Assembly (NCBI GenBank): GCA_014773175.1
Contig: VXCM01000282.1
Location: 62,001 to 126,000 of the forward strand
DNA length: 64,000 nt
Reading direction: 5' to 3'
Origin: Lucifuga dentata
Taxonomy: Eukaryota; Chordata; Actinopteri; Ophidiiformes; Bythitidae
Below the pieces are notes generated by a model, which had not been told where the DNA came from, did not search any database, and saw only the letters and a program-made list of their open reading frames with translations. A program made the translations under genes and the position numbers. Below, piece by piece: positions 39,601-52,299 of this stretch. How positions within the stretch are numbered: position 1 is the stretch's first letter; every line of letters begins with the position of its first letter.

Positions 39601-39679
39601 CATTATCACAAATGCTCATTTTGGCTCTCCTCCCCTCCTATTTGTACACAGAGTCAGCGTAACGAGGGGCAGCCATGAT

Positions 39680-39860
39680 CGCAGCTCATAAAAGAAGCCA
39701 ACCCACAAACCCTCAATGAGCTGCTTTTTCCCACCTCCTTTCTCCTCTTAAAACGTATAAAATGCATTGAGAGAGTATTAAAAAAATCCAAATGGAAGGC
39801 ATAATCCTCCGTTAATACAATTAGAGTCTAATTTAGCCATTCGTATTTGCAGATGTAGCT
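39680..39860. promoter_or_regulatory. candidate conserved regulatory block in intron 8
   Basis: Complex AT-leaning sequence with CGTTAATACAATTAGAG and GTCTAATTTAGCC near 39811-39837, just downstream of a CA repeat. Inferred from composition only. Confidence 0.28.
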
Positions 39861-41435
39861 GAGCTGGGAGAGCACCATTCCCTCCATTGGATATGTTTTT
39901 TTTTGGTTTTTTTTATAACAGCAGCAGCGTGCAGTGGGGGTTTTGAGCAGAAACAGGTGTGAAAAGCGTTATAATTCATTTCTGCACTGGCAGTGCAGGC
40001 CCTGGGTGGTGGAGGAATCCAGACATAGTTTAGGGTATGCAGGGTGAGAGGAGGGCAAGAGGAGGTGACGGATGAATGGGTGGATTGGAGGGGAAGAGTG
40101 GCCATGCCACTCAAAAAAATATTTTCACTTTTATTTTAATGGTTGAATTGGGATTGAACTAAACCCAAAGCATTTATAAAGACCAAAAGAGAAACCACAG
40201 CATTCGCCAGGATTTTTGGCTGACTTTATGAACAAACTATTGTTGCTACAGCCAGAAATATAGAACACATCACTTTCCAGGAAAGACTTGTCAGGCGCCG
40301 CTTAAAGAGTGTAAAAGCACTCCTGAGCTGGCTGAATAGTTTAATCGTTATTGTGTTGTATCAGTTGGTGATAGAGGCTAATTACTGAGATCAAAATTTA
40401 GTGGATTGTTATTTTATGAATATTCAGGGTAGATTTTATTCTTATCAGTTCCTAAACTTCTCGGCTTAAAGAACACAAATCAGAACTGTAAACAACAGAA
40501 TGGTGGGGAGAACCTTTTGAGGTCAGAGTTCACTGTTGCTTCAGATGCCATTACTCATTGGCTGTTTATTGCTGGAGCCCAGACATGTCAGCACCATGGC
40601 ACCAACCGCTAACCTGGATCACCACAGCAAACCAAGCCCCTCGAAGCAGGGTGTCGTCTTATTGTTCCATCTCATATCAAACTAACTTTGCTCAAACAAA
40701 GCTGGCTTCTAGTTATAATTACAACAATAACCCTGTTAAATTTATCTAAAGTCTACTTCAGGAAAGAGAGGGTGGGGGGGTGACATGGCAAAGGCACTAT
40801 GCTTGATTTGAATTCAGGGCATAGAGAAATGACTTACATGCTGCAAACAATAATTAAGTTTTCATGTCTACGGCTTTTGTTGTCCTATGATTGTTGGCCT
40901 TGTTTTTCTTAGTTATCCTCAAGAAATTAAATTTCACATAAAAATAAACCTAAGAGGGCGTCAGCTGACTTTTCATTCACGATTTCCATTTCCATGATGT
41001 CCATCTTGATACTGTAAAATATCGTAGTGGCCTATGTGGCTTGATGTCTCTGATTAGGCCTTAATTCAATCTAAGTGCCAGTCAAAATCTTAGGCGCCAC
41101 TGCATTAGGATTTCAAAGATATCCTCAGAAACAGAACTGCCAACGGCCTGGCATGACACTGTGACGGGATGGAGAGGAAAAAGAAAACATGAGAACAAGT
41201 TAGTTTTATTCTTAAGACTTTAATTCAGTTCAATTATTTTAGCCTAAGGAATTTAATTAGCTTTGGGCTGTGTGGTTTTGTTTGTGTGTGCGTGTGTGTG
41301 TGCGTATGTGTACATGGGGGGGATTAGAGGGCATTTTAAAGCATTTTAAAGCTATGACTTGTATGTGCCAATCGCAAAGGAAAAAAAAGTCAAAGAAAAT
41401 CAAAGAAAAGGCAGCTGAGTCAACCTGCCTACCCC

Positions 41436-41436
<1 letters not shown>

Positions 41437-41479
<43 letters not shown>
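41437..41479. repeat. CA microsatellite
   Basis: About 21 CA units. Confidence 0.92.
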
Positions 41480-41480
<1 letters not shown>

Positions 41481-41959
41481 TGCCCCTACCCCCACATTAC
41501 CCCACACCTTGTAATGAAAACATCATCAATTATCCCTCTTGACAGGCCCCAGGGACCAAAGGCAGACAGCTCTCTTTGGGGGCTTCTCTTTGTGGACTGA
41601 CCCTCACACAGACACACACACGGAGATACATGCGCATTCTCTGCAACCACTGCATGAGGCATTTGTGTGTGTGTGATGTGCGTGTGTGTCGTGTGAGAGT
41701 ATGCATGTTTTCTTAGTCTTTGTGTATTAAAGCCTGATGACCTGTGTTTTCCAAGAGGGTAGATAGTGGGCTTTGGGAGTGGGAGATAGTAACACTGGTC
41801 CATCTGGTGGAAGTGTAGGGGGTAAGTGATGTGTGTGTGTATGTGTGAATGTGTGTGTGTGTTTTGAGGGCTTTTGGTGGGGGTGTTGGGTAATGGTATC
41901 GCCAGGGCAGAGGGAAGCCATCAGTCCTGACATGGACTCCTGAAAGGCCATCTGTTTCA

Positions 41960-42035
41960 TGATTGATGGATGGAATGATGGATGGATGCATAGATGAATA
42001 GATGGATGGAGGGATACAGTAGATGGATGGAGTGA
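41960..42035. repeat. degenerate GATG tetranucleotide array
   Basis: Imperfect GATG/GGAT units including TGATTGATGG and TGATGGATGG decamers, which resemble PBX-HOX composite sites. The array lies about 60 bp upstream of the transposon-like element at 42095. Confidence 0.85.
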
Positions 42036-42094
42036 CTGACGCATTGCAGAAATAAGGGGGATGGGGTNGGGGGGGGTTGGTTTGCAAATACAGA

Positions 42095-42439
42095 CAGTCC
42101 CCAGCATATGAACGAGTTACGTTCCCACTGTCTTTAAGTCGGATTTGTACATATGTCGGAACAGTTACATAAACTGCATATGTAGCGTCAGTATAGTGTA
42201 TATTTGACCTTTCTATGCATGAGAAACATTAAAAAAACACTTCCAGATAAACTAGAATATCTTAAACATAATAATACCGCTGACAACACGCCCTGTTTTG
42301 ATGTGTGTCGCAAAGTAGTGCCCTGTTCATTGTTACGAATCATTGTATGAAACTCAAATTTTTAATTTAATAGGCTGTATGGCGGTCAGTTCGTAAGTAC
42401 GAATTGTTTGTAAGTCGGACGTTCGTAAGTCAGGGACTG
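42095..42439. mobile_element. 345-bp TIR element, probably a non-autonomous DNA transposon
   Basis: The ends are inverted repeats: CAGTCCCCAGC...GAACG at the left and CGTTCGTAAGTCAGGGACTG at the right, whose reverse complement begins CAGTCCCTGAC. The repeat motif GTAAGTNCGA recurs inside the right half. There is no open frame of transposase size, so it would be a MITE-like non-autonomous copy. A second diverged copy is at 63533-63780. I cannot assign the family; CAGT-starting termini of this kind occur in Tc1/mariner-pogo-related elements, but no clear TA target duplication is visible. Confidence 0.8.
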
Positions 42440-43153
42440 CCTCTACCAGGCCAATGTCTGCATTTATTAAAACCAATCACATTGTCTACCATATTTCATT
42501 AAATCAATAATGTATCCCAGAGGTCTGACTTTGCTGCTGTAAGTTTGGGGATAAATGGAGAGTTGGAGTGTCCAGTGAGGGTTTCAGAGATGTTTTCATC
42601 CCGCCAAAAATACGATTCTGCATTCTTGTGATTTCCAAAGTCATTTCAAAAGCTCATGTTGGTACAACTTTAGTTACATATCTTTGATTGGAACATGAAA
42701 CACAGAAGAAGAAAAACAGTTAACCCAGGCACCCTGAGGGAGGGTTGCATGTGTGGCAGAGCAATTGTGTTTTTTCTTTGATGAGTGTAAAATGAAAGTT
42801 CAAAGGTTTTTTCAAGTGCTTTGGATTTTCTGTTTTTCCTTTTACTGTCACACAATCTGCTACTTTGCCATATGAGGACATTCCTGTTACTCTAAGCACG
42901 CTGAAGAATTTGCAGGAGATGTTATTAAGTCCAGATCAGGTCTTGTTCATAATTATGTTGATGGACAGACACCGGGCAATATTTTTCCTTTTATTCGATG
43001 TTCTCTCCCGCCTTCTCCTCTCAGCTTCTTGTATCGTTTAACTCCTCTCTTTACAGGCCCTCAAGGGCAGTTTACTTTTAATTCATGTCACCTTTGAACC
43101 TTTCCAAAATCGCTACCATAGATCTCGACCTAAAGCGCATGTATATGGGTGTG

Positions 43154-43162
<9 letters not shown>

Positions 43163-43197
<35 letters not shown>

Positions 43198-43228
43198 ATG
43201 ATTCAATCCTGGTCAAGGGGCTGGTTGN

Positions 43229-43263
<35 letters not shown>

Positions 43264-43293
43264 ATGATTCAATCCTGGTCAAGGGGCTGGTTG
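43163..43293. repeat. N-separated direct duplication, 65/65 bp
   Basis: Bases 43163-43227 and 43229-43293 both read GTGTGTTTG, a GT repeat, then GATGATTCAATCCTGG...GGTTG, separated by the N at 43228. Probable assembly overlap. Confidence 0.93.
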
Positions 43294-44064
43294 GTGTGTT
43301 TCCTTGAGAACATGAGAACTTTACAGACTCTCAAGGTCGGTCAGCAGCACTGGAGGAGATCACCAGTTGCAAGAGATCTAACTTGGCTCTCCAGAACACA
43401 CACATACACACGGATCAGTTCATATTCAAACCAGTACAGTTGGTTCTTAGTTTCTATTTAGCTATCACAACTATATTCTTACAAATTATTTATCTAATTA
43501 TGCAGAGCAATTGTTTTTAGTTTTCTATGCCTAATATGAAACATGATACAGCTGAATCCTGTTCTCTGCTTCATAACCCTTCAATACTCATAAATGTTTG
43601 TGCTGATGGTGCAAGATGCAGCTAATATAGTTACATGTTAGTTAAGGGAAAGTTTTATCTCAGTCCTTCTTCATCCACATTATCGCCATCAGTGTCATTT
43701 TCCTCTTTCTCTTCTTCTTCTACCCTCTCCTCTCCCTCATCGTCTTATAATTTCATAGCTGGGAAACTATAAAACAGTTTAGTGTGTGGTTTCATTGTTG
43801 CATGTTAGAATGATTGATGGCTTCATGCTGAAACTGTGTTTCACATTAGTCCCATTTTTCATTATCAGCTGTATGTGATGAGCGTGAGTGTAAGTGTGTG
43901 TACATATGTGTGTGTGTATATATGTGTGTGCATGCAAACCTTGTGGCTCACTGCAGAGTACACAGTGCCCAATAACTTGAATGAGTGAAATCATTCAGAA
44001 TGATACCCACTAATCATTTGACAATGATCTGTAAATCCAAAGAAAAGACTCACACTCACTCCTT

Positions 44065-44105
44065 ACACACACACGCACACACGCACGCACGCACACACAC
44101 ACACA
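44065..44105. repeat. CA/CG-containing microsatellite
   Basis: CA repeat with CACG units. Confidence 0.88.
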
Positions 44106-45839
44106 GATGCAAACACATGCACACACAGAGTTTAGCATAAGGCCTATAGTGACATCACCGCCTGGGTGGGATGACTTCCCCACTATCTCTCTGGTATTTT
44201 TTGGAGAATAAGTGGCGAGTTGATACGTGGAAGAGTTGGGGAAAATATACGTAGAAGTCTGGTAGCCTGACTGAATTCTTCTGTGCAGTACGTAGATTTA
44301 TCAGTGTGCATAAATTATCAATTCAGCATCTCACATTCAATGGAAGCAGACAGACTTCCTTTTTGTAAACAAAAAAAAAAAAACTCCTTAAATGGAGCCT
44401 TCACAGTAAAATTTAGCATAGCTATAATGCGTGTAGCATATTATTTTTCAGCCAATGATATATTAACTCTGCTAAGTGTGAAATCACATTAGCGCTAGCT
44501 GTTAGCCATTATCCATTAGGCTGTGTTTGGTGATCCAGAGGATTGTGGGATCTTTTCTGGCTGGAGTCAGCAGCTCAATACCTTTTACTTACAGCAACTG
44601 CAGCAGGCTGCCCTAGATACATTTGGTGTGTGTTTCTGTGTGTGTATATGCACACCCACTGTGTGCGTGTGCATGCAATTGTATATGCAGTGTGTGCTGT
44701 TATTTGTGTCAGTTTGTCTCTTTTGTGTGTGGCTGTCTGTGTGTGTGCCTTTGTGCCTCAGTCCGTGTGTGCTCAATGGATTCGGTGGCATTGCCATTGT
44801 GGTAATCAGTTTGCATGTTGGCTGAACTAATTTATCAATTCAGTTCCTCCCACTTGTATTCTCACCCATGCATGAGCCCCGTCTCTATCTCTCTCTCTCA
44901 CTCTCTCTCCCTCCCCTACACTCAGTCGCTCTCTGACAAAACACTTCTTTCGGCTAAAACATAAGGTTTTCCTATCTTTTATGCATGCCTTTTGCCTCTC
45001 CCACTTCTCTCTCTCTCACTCTCTCCCCAACACTCCCCTTCTTCCTTTCTTCCATGACTCCCTCACACTCCAGTTTTCTGTAACTTACAGCTGTGTTGCC
45101 TTACATTTTCATGGCCTTGAACCATGATATCATAGAATCAGTGCGCTGGGCTGTTTCAAAGGCTTTAGAGAGACCTATGATTTATACATGATCTATCCTG
45201 CGATATATACATGGCTAAAACTCATCATTTTGTACCATTTGCCTTGTAATGTTATAATGGGTACTTTCTATAGCTTGCAGTTCAGCAGTGGCAGGTGGCA
45301 TGGAGGTATGGTCATAGGTGGTGGTGTGTTTACATGATGCCAGCTGACCCAAGGTCGCAGTTTTGAGGGGAATAAGCAGATATGTGTGCATGCCTGTATG
45401 TGCATCTGTGACACACATACACAGGTGTATACACATGGTTGTGTGTGTGTCTATCCATTGGAGTGAGAGAAATCATGGCTAGTCAACCAGGTGGTGAATG
45501 CAGGCAGGCAATAACTCATGGTAGAGGAGTCAGACAAAGCTAAGAGGAGGGAGAGGTGATATGGTGGGAAAACACACAAAAACCTATTCATTGTTTTAGC
45601 ATTCATTCCCTCTTTAAACCTATTCCCTTCTTCCCATGTGTCTGTCTTTTTCTCTGTCTTCCAACATGCATTACCTCCCACTGCTTCATATGTGCAACAT
45701 TCATATTGTATATTTGTGAGTCTTCCCTCCCTTCTCTATCTCACTTTCCCTCTCTTTCTTGCTGGGCGTTGCAGCATTAATGATGGTGGGGGGAAGTGAA
45801 CAGGACTGAGGGTGCTGCTCACTTGTTTGTTACGATAGA

Positions 45840-46245
45840 TTAAGTCATTGATTTGTAAAAGCAGTGCACTGAGGGAGAGGGTCCTCCACTGCTGAGATGA
45901 GAGAGCGAGGAGAGCAAAGAAGTGAGCGAGATTGTGGAAAGAAGTTGACTGAGGAGAAAGAGACAAGGATATTAAATGCTGGGGCAAAGAAAAAGAAGAG
46001 AGCTAAAAGAGTAAAATGGGGTGGAGGAAGTAAGGAGGAAAGGAGGAAAGGAGACAGAATAAGATTGTTCGGCAAAATGCTAAATATAGAACAGAGGGAT
46101 GGAGAGAATGGAGGCAGGTGAGAAAGATAGGGAGATAGAGGGATGGGAGAAAGGAGGGAAGGGTGTACTTGGAATGACAGATGTCAAAGATAAAAATAAA
46201 GACAACAGGGGGAGTGAGGTAGCGTGAGTGAAAGAAGCGAGAGAG
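45840..46245. repeat. purine-rich tract in intron 8
   Basis: About 400 bp in which the + strand is mostly G and A, in degenerate GAGA/GGAA/AAGAGA units. Its reverse strand gives low-complexity Ser/Phe/Leu frames. Not a gene. Confidence 0.8.
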
Positions 46246-46339
46246 CTTCATCTTTCAATAGCTTCGGCTGACTCCTGCGTCCTCCTTCCCTCTAATACTT
46301 GCCGCTCCAAAGACCATAAGGGAGCAATTGTGAAATACC

Positions 46340-46640
46340 TTTACCTAGTTTCAGCATTCCCCCAACTCAGGTTCTTTTCACCCCCTAGGGGCCAACGGTG
46401 AGTTTCTAATTAAAACGTTGGGGGCAAAAGGGTAATTATGATAATAACATAATAATATCGCCAGGGTTATTAGAATGTTCTGTGGTCCCCAAATTGCTTC
46501 CTCAGAGAGATCAGATTTCAGTGGCATTACGTAAAGTCATATTTCCTTGAAAGTCAGGTGAAATGAAATGGATTCCCCCTTGGCCACGATGTAATCTTAG
46601 AATCTGATTCCCTCATGTATGTCATGGACTCTTAGTCTAA
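46340..46640. promoter_or_regulatory. candidate conserved regulatory block in intron 8
   Basis: Repeat-free segment with TTTCTAATTAAAACG near 46403-46417 and GGGTAATTATGATAA near 46429-46443. Inferred from composition only. Confidence 0.28.
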
Positions 46641-47047
46641 AAAAAGCCTTTCAACTCCTCGCCACAATGCCACAACCAACTCCCCTCACTTATCTACAAG
46701 CTCAATTTAGTTCAAAGTGTTTATGTGGTTCGAAAGTCTACTCAGTCGTTTAATAGTTTTTGTTTTCTTTGAACACTCCAATACACATAACTTTGTTTCA
46801 GTTCAGCTCTTTGTAACAAGCTCTGTGTATCGTAGCCTAGTGTAACAACATAACATTAGTTTTAGGCTCAGAATCACTGCTAGAACATTTGCTCCAAGCA
46901 CTGTAGCTTAGAGCTAACGCGCTGGCACTCCGAGCGGCATCCTGCTGTTTTCTCTCAAATTTCTGCGGCACCTGACTGAGATGAGGCTTTGTGGATCCCT
47001 CCTACTCCCCATTTACACACCTCCTCCATCCCAGGCAGCCCTGAGGC

Positions 47048-47180
47048 AGCCCACCTCCAGCTGTGGCTGCTGTTCAGTGTGCCGTTTGGTGCAAGTACCG
47101 ATTGCTTTGGAGTNAGCCCACCTCCAGCTGTGGCTGCTGTTCAGTGTGCCGTTTGGTGCAAGTACCGATTGCTTTGGAGT
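47048..47180. repeat. N-separated direct duplication, 66/66 bp of unique sequence
   Basis: Bases 47048-47113 and 47115-47180 are identical (AGCCCACCTCCAGCTG...TTTGGAGT) on both sides of the N at 47114. The repeated sequence is complex rather than a microsatellite, which makes an assembly overlap very likely. Confidence 0.95.
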
Positions 47181-47469
47181 GTCTCCCTTCGCTCAAATAG
47201 GCGGTAATTACGGGCTTAAAGAGGTTTAGTGGTCCAGCAAACTACATAATCACCCTCTGAATTAGCCCCAGCTCATCAGCCTCAGCCCAACGAGCAGCGC
47301 TTACTGCTAGCACTAGCTAGCATGCTATACCCCCTTCCCTTTATTGCACAGAGGGAAGCACAGCAGCAGGTGTTGTGCAACATCCGGCCCCCTTAATAAA
47401 TTTAGCTTCCCGTGCGCTGGAAAAGAGAGGACTAATGAAGCACGCCCTCACTCTTAGTGAAAGCTTGAG

Positions 47470-47471
<2 letters not shown>

Positions 47472-47501
<30 letters not shown>
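47472..47501. repeat. CA microsatellite
   Basis: About 15 CA units. Confidence 0.9.
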
Positions 47502-47502
<1 letters not shown>

Positions 47503-49772
47503 TGCACATAAAGCGTGCAGCGTGAGATGATTTCATTCAGGAGTACCAACACACCTTGCCCTTTACAGTCAGTGTTAAACCGAACAATGCAGCACTTTGT
47601 TAAAACATGAAACTCTGTATTCAAGTGCATACTTGCCATAAGCTTCTGAATACACATATAGGGTCGAAACACACCCAGAAGTAAAGGACACAGATAGCAT
47701 TGTCTACAGCCTGTAGCACAGCAGCTACAGTGTGGCCATTGCTTTCTATTATAGGCTTGCCCTTAGAGTTTTAGAAAAGTGATGAATTATTCTGTTCAGC
47801 AATTATTATAGCTGAGAAGCCGGTAAAGCTGTACTCTCTCTATTCCACTTTGTAGCAGATCTTTAAAGACATAGTTTTTGTCTTCACTAACTTAATAGAT
47901 TTGTCTCATTCCCATAGGCAAGAGCACAGTGAGATTTTCTTAAACCAACAGAAGCTGTTTCTTCTAAAGAGGGAAATGCTCATTAATGAAAGGAGAACCC
48001 AAGAACATCTGTTTTTTGCTCCATTTTCATTTTCTATATCTTCTTGGAAAAGATGGAGAGATTTGATGACAAAAACAGCATGAAAGGTTTCTTTACCATT
48101 TCTGTTGTGCACATCAAGGTTTGTGGAAAAAAATGTACTGGTAAATTATTTATGCTACATGCTTTGTTTTGGTTTAGCTTTTATGAATGTACTATTATGT
48201 ACTATTATGAACTTCACAGCCATAGCCCAGTACCATAAAAGAGGTTGCTTCTGCTGTCTTTATACTTTCAGTTCTAAGATGGGGGCATTTATTTTGTACA
48301 CATGCCTTTGCAGAGGACACTTTGAAAATTTCATCCTGTACTTGGTTCATTTTGAGTCTCTCCAAAGATCTGCTTTTGCTCTGTTTTGTTATTTTGCATT
48401 AGAGCAGTCCAAATCAGAGGAAATTAGGTTAGGAGTGCTTTGTTTTTTTCTGTTGTTGTTTTGTTCTCTCTCTCTCTCTCTCTCTCCTTCTCTTTTCTTG
48501 TTCCTTTAATCCCCCTTTCTCCAGAGCCAGCTTTGTTGCTGGTCCCTGCTCCCTAATGAAGTCAAAGGGATGTCAGTCGATGCCACCTACACAGAGAGGA
48601 ATTTGAAATGCCGTAGCTCTCGCAGCACAGCGTGACAACACACACGGAGGATGAAACTTCTATTCAATGAGGGGAAAAAAAATGGGAAATTGGGAAACAT
48701 GTATGAAATACAGCAGGCTTATGGTTTGGAAAGCTTGTTTTAAAGTCTGCACATGCTCACGGGTCTGGCCATTTGTTGTTAGGATAACAATTTGCTCGCC
48801 TTCCCAAATATTTAAGGTAATCTCATACAGTTCTGGCAAGAGCAAGACTCCAATTCCAGTAAACTGTGTGTGCGTGCGTGTGTGCGTGTGTGTGTGTGTT
48901 TGAAAGTCAGTTTGGTATGATACTGTGATGCCCTTCTGGCCAAAAAGGCCCCCGGATTAGCTGTCAGGCATTCCTGATGGGCAGCTTGGTTTCCACAGAG
49001 ATTAGACCTGGGAAAACTGAGGCAAACAGTCCTGATAAACTCAAACTACCATAAAATAAACAACCATGCATACTGTTGTTACTGTCTGTTGTAACCTGCT
49101 TGGTGTTTCAGGTCATTGGAGTTTACGGTGGAAGGACATTTAAAGTAACAAATTAGGATCTTTTCCTTTTCTGACATTGGGGCAAACCTCAACCATGTGT
49201 TGGTAGAGTAAGCTAGCTCAGGTACCCACATGACCCACGTCTGTTATCCCCAGATTGTGCAGTTTCATGGCCTCCTTTTGAAGGACATCACGACTGTGAC
49301 AACATATGATTTTCCCCTCTCTCATTCCTTCCTCCATCCTGTTTCATGGTTGCCGTTTTATAAAGCTAATGTGGCGTGTCAGGGTTTTTAATGGGATGTG
49401 CACAGGCTTGGGAAGCATGGCTTTAAATAGAAATATATGCAATGATAACAGCACAATGCTAATGGCTAAGGAAGGAACAGAATACTATTTAGGGCTGTGG
49501 CTGCATTGAATTGGTTAACCAGGATGGATTAACCAACAGACACAAAGAAAATGATGTAAAATTATTAACAGTGAAATACAAGAATTAATTATTCATTCAA
49601 TAAAAAGTGTATGTGCATGTTACAATGTTACAAAAAGCTGAAAGAGTAAAGCTGTTTCCAAAGCGAACTTTACTTTTCTGCCTTTAGTGGCCTTGGCTTT
49701 ATTAGACTATAAGATGGATTGATACTTTTAGACCAAAAGCATTGAGGTCAAAAGGTAAAAGTTGAAGAAGTG

Positions 49773-49776
<4 letters not shown>

Positions 49777-49823
<47 letters not shown>
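49777..49823. repeat. GA microsatellite
   Basis: About 23 GA units. Confidence 0.92.
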
Positions 49824-49828
<5 letters not shown>

Positions 49829-50642
49829 GAGCACAGGCTTTGCTGAAGAAATGAGATGAAAAAAGGGTGGAGCGATACAAGAAAGAAAGAGAAAAACAGC
49901 AAGATAAAAGAAACTTTCCTAACAAAAGATTGATAAGACAAAAAATGCAGAGCATCTTCAGTCTCTTCTTCATTTACAGTTTTTCTCTTTGTTTAGCTCT
50001 GATTTCTGCTCCTATCATTAGTAATGTAATCTTACTCCTCTAAGTACCACTTGGATTTACTTGCCACTCAAGTTCATAGATTTTGAAGTGGAAATTGATC
50101 ATTTATTCCAAGTGATATGACTAATTTTCTTCTAAATCTGACCAAGCTTTATTCTTGTGGTAGTGTGTTGTGAGTATTTCAGCAATGACTTACACATATT
50201 AACTAAATATAATGTAATTATTGCTGGGATTTTTTTAGTATCTTTAATGCCCATTGATAACTCTGATGGTTGTCATTTTACCCACAGTCTTTTTGTTGAA
50301 TAGTATTCTTCCGGGTTAGGCATGGGACAAGGGAAGTAAAATAAAGAGGGGGTCTTGCAGAAAATTTATGTTCTTATCTGTATGTTAAACTCCTGGGTCC
50401 CCAGATATCCATTTCCATGTCTCCTCCCCAGCCTCCTTCTTCCCTCTTCTCGTCTGTCCATGCTGCTCTTGTTCTTGTCTGAGGAGGTCACAGAGGAAGA
50501 CGGTCAGACAGGGAGTGGATGTTACTGATGTTCACCCACACACACTTATCTGCACACAAACACAGTCCAACACACATGCATGACCATGCACAGCTGAACC
50601 CATGTGTACAAGCAATAGAAAGCTCAGCGGCTCAATTGAGAA

Positions 50643-50679
50643 CGCACACACACACGCGCGCGCGCACGCACACACACTC
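50643..50679. repeat. CA/CG compound microsatellite
   Basis: CA units flanking a (CG)n core of about five units, an alternating purine-pyrimidine sequence. Confidence 0.88.
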
Positions 50680-51007
50680 ATGTCCGGTGCAGACAGCTGA
50701 ATTTACTAATATGAGCATGCAAAACAGACACTTGCAAGACTTGCAAAAACACACTTGCACATTCACACACTTAAGAGTGATAAGATACACACAGAGAAAA
50801 GTGAAAACGCACACACTTCCTGGCACCCACATGTTCACAGGGTGGAAATTCTCATGAAAGGAGTTGTATATTTTGAGAAGACATATCATTAAGATAGGCG
50901 GAGGGAAGAAGGAAGGGAGGGAGTGAAGGAGGGAGGTTAGGGATGCTCAGAAACTTTCCATCTGCTCTTTTAAAGAACGAACATGTTATTGCTTTTCTCA
51001 CTAAAGG

Positions 51008-51060
<53 letters not shown>

Positions 51061-51096
51061 NCTCTCTCTCTCTCTCTCTCGCTCTCTCTCTCGCTC
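51008..51096. repeat. CT microsatellite with assembly N
   Basis: Long CT tract with an N at 51061 and CTCG interruptions towards its 3' end. Confidence 0.92.
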
Positions 51097-51470
51097 GTTT
51101 GCTCACTCACACACCATAGAACCACAGCCAAAGGCCATTAAAGGACAGCAGAATCACTGTCAGGCAATATTAAAACAAGGCGACTTGTTGCCAAATGAGA
51201 AACTAAATTCACAGTGTTTTGATACATAGACACTAATGTGGCGTCACTTTGGAAAACAGGATAAAAACAGATTTGATGTATTCACATTATGACCATCTTG
51301 TCTCTCTGGTAATACGTGTGTTCTAATACATTTTGCATTTTATATGTGAAAACTGTGCTATACAAACCACCTACGAGGTTATCAAGAATATAGTCTACCA
51401 AGCATATTTTTCTGTCAGCGTGAGATTACATGTGTTTCTGTGTATGTGTGACTAGCTTTGTACATCTATC

Positions 51471-51508
51471 TGTGTGTGTGTGTCTGTCTGTCTGTCTGTC
51501 TGTCTGTG
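51471..51508. repeat. GT and GTCT microsatellite
   Basis: GT units followed by about six GTCT units. Confidence 0.9.
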
Positions 51509-52260
51509 TTTGTGTCTGTTGGGAAACTTGAGAAGGGGGAGGCAATGAAACAACATGTATTTGTGCGGTGCCATGGCCCCTGGCATGGCTGCACCCATCC
51601 CTCCCCATATCACGAGGCAGACCCTCCTGCTCCCACATCCACAACACATAGAATGGACACATTGAGATTTTCATGATCAATCAGCTTTGTTTGTTAACAG
51701 GAAAGCGATAAAAAGTTCATATGATTAGTTTTAATATGTATGTAGGAGTGTGGGGGTGTGTGTGTGTGTATGTAAGTGCTCTCTGTGTCATGACATCAGG
51801 TGACACAGGCCTTTACCTAAAGAAAAATCTTTTCTGGCTTTTGTAAGCATGCACACATGCACGAATTGGACAGGCGAGTGGCGTCACAGATTTACAGACA
51901 CTATTCAATTTTATATGATTTCTCTGTCAATCAGCTCTATGGAGGATACTTGTGCACACATGCATACAGAAATACACACACGGATGGACAGTTCACACAA
52001 AAATGATTGTATAAAAGAACTGGACACAAATTTGGCCAGAGGCAACATTGCAATTATAAGTTAGTGCATGAAATTAGCCTCCTTGTGTTCCAGTTCCCCA
52101 CAACCAATCACATGGACAAGGAAGCTGGGAAAAATCCCTTCCCTTCTTTATATTCTCTGTCTGTCTTTGCTGGGTTGTACCATTAAGGACAATCCTATTC
52201 ATTATATGAAAAAAGAAAACAGTGGCGCCACTCGGATTTTAAACATCAGATTGACCATTA

Positions 52261-52269
<9 letters not shown>

Positions 52270-52295
<26 letters not shown>
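52270..52295. repeat. GT microsatellite
   Basis: About 13 GT units. Confidence 0.9.

Positions 52296-52299
<4 letters not shown>

Noticed and set aside
46725..46740. GGTTCGAAAGTC, resembling a tRNA B box
   Set aside because: It departs from the GGTTCGANTCC consensus, and no acceptor stem, anticodon arm or A box fits around it.
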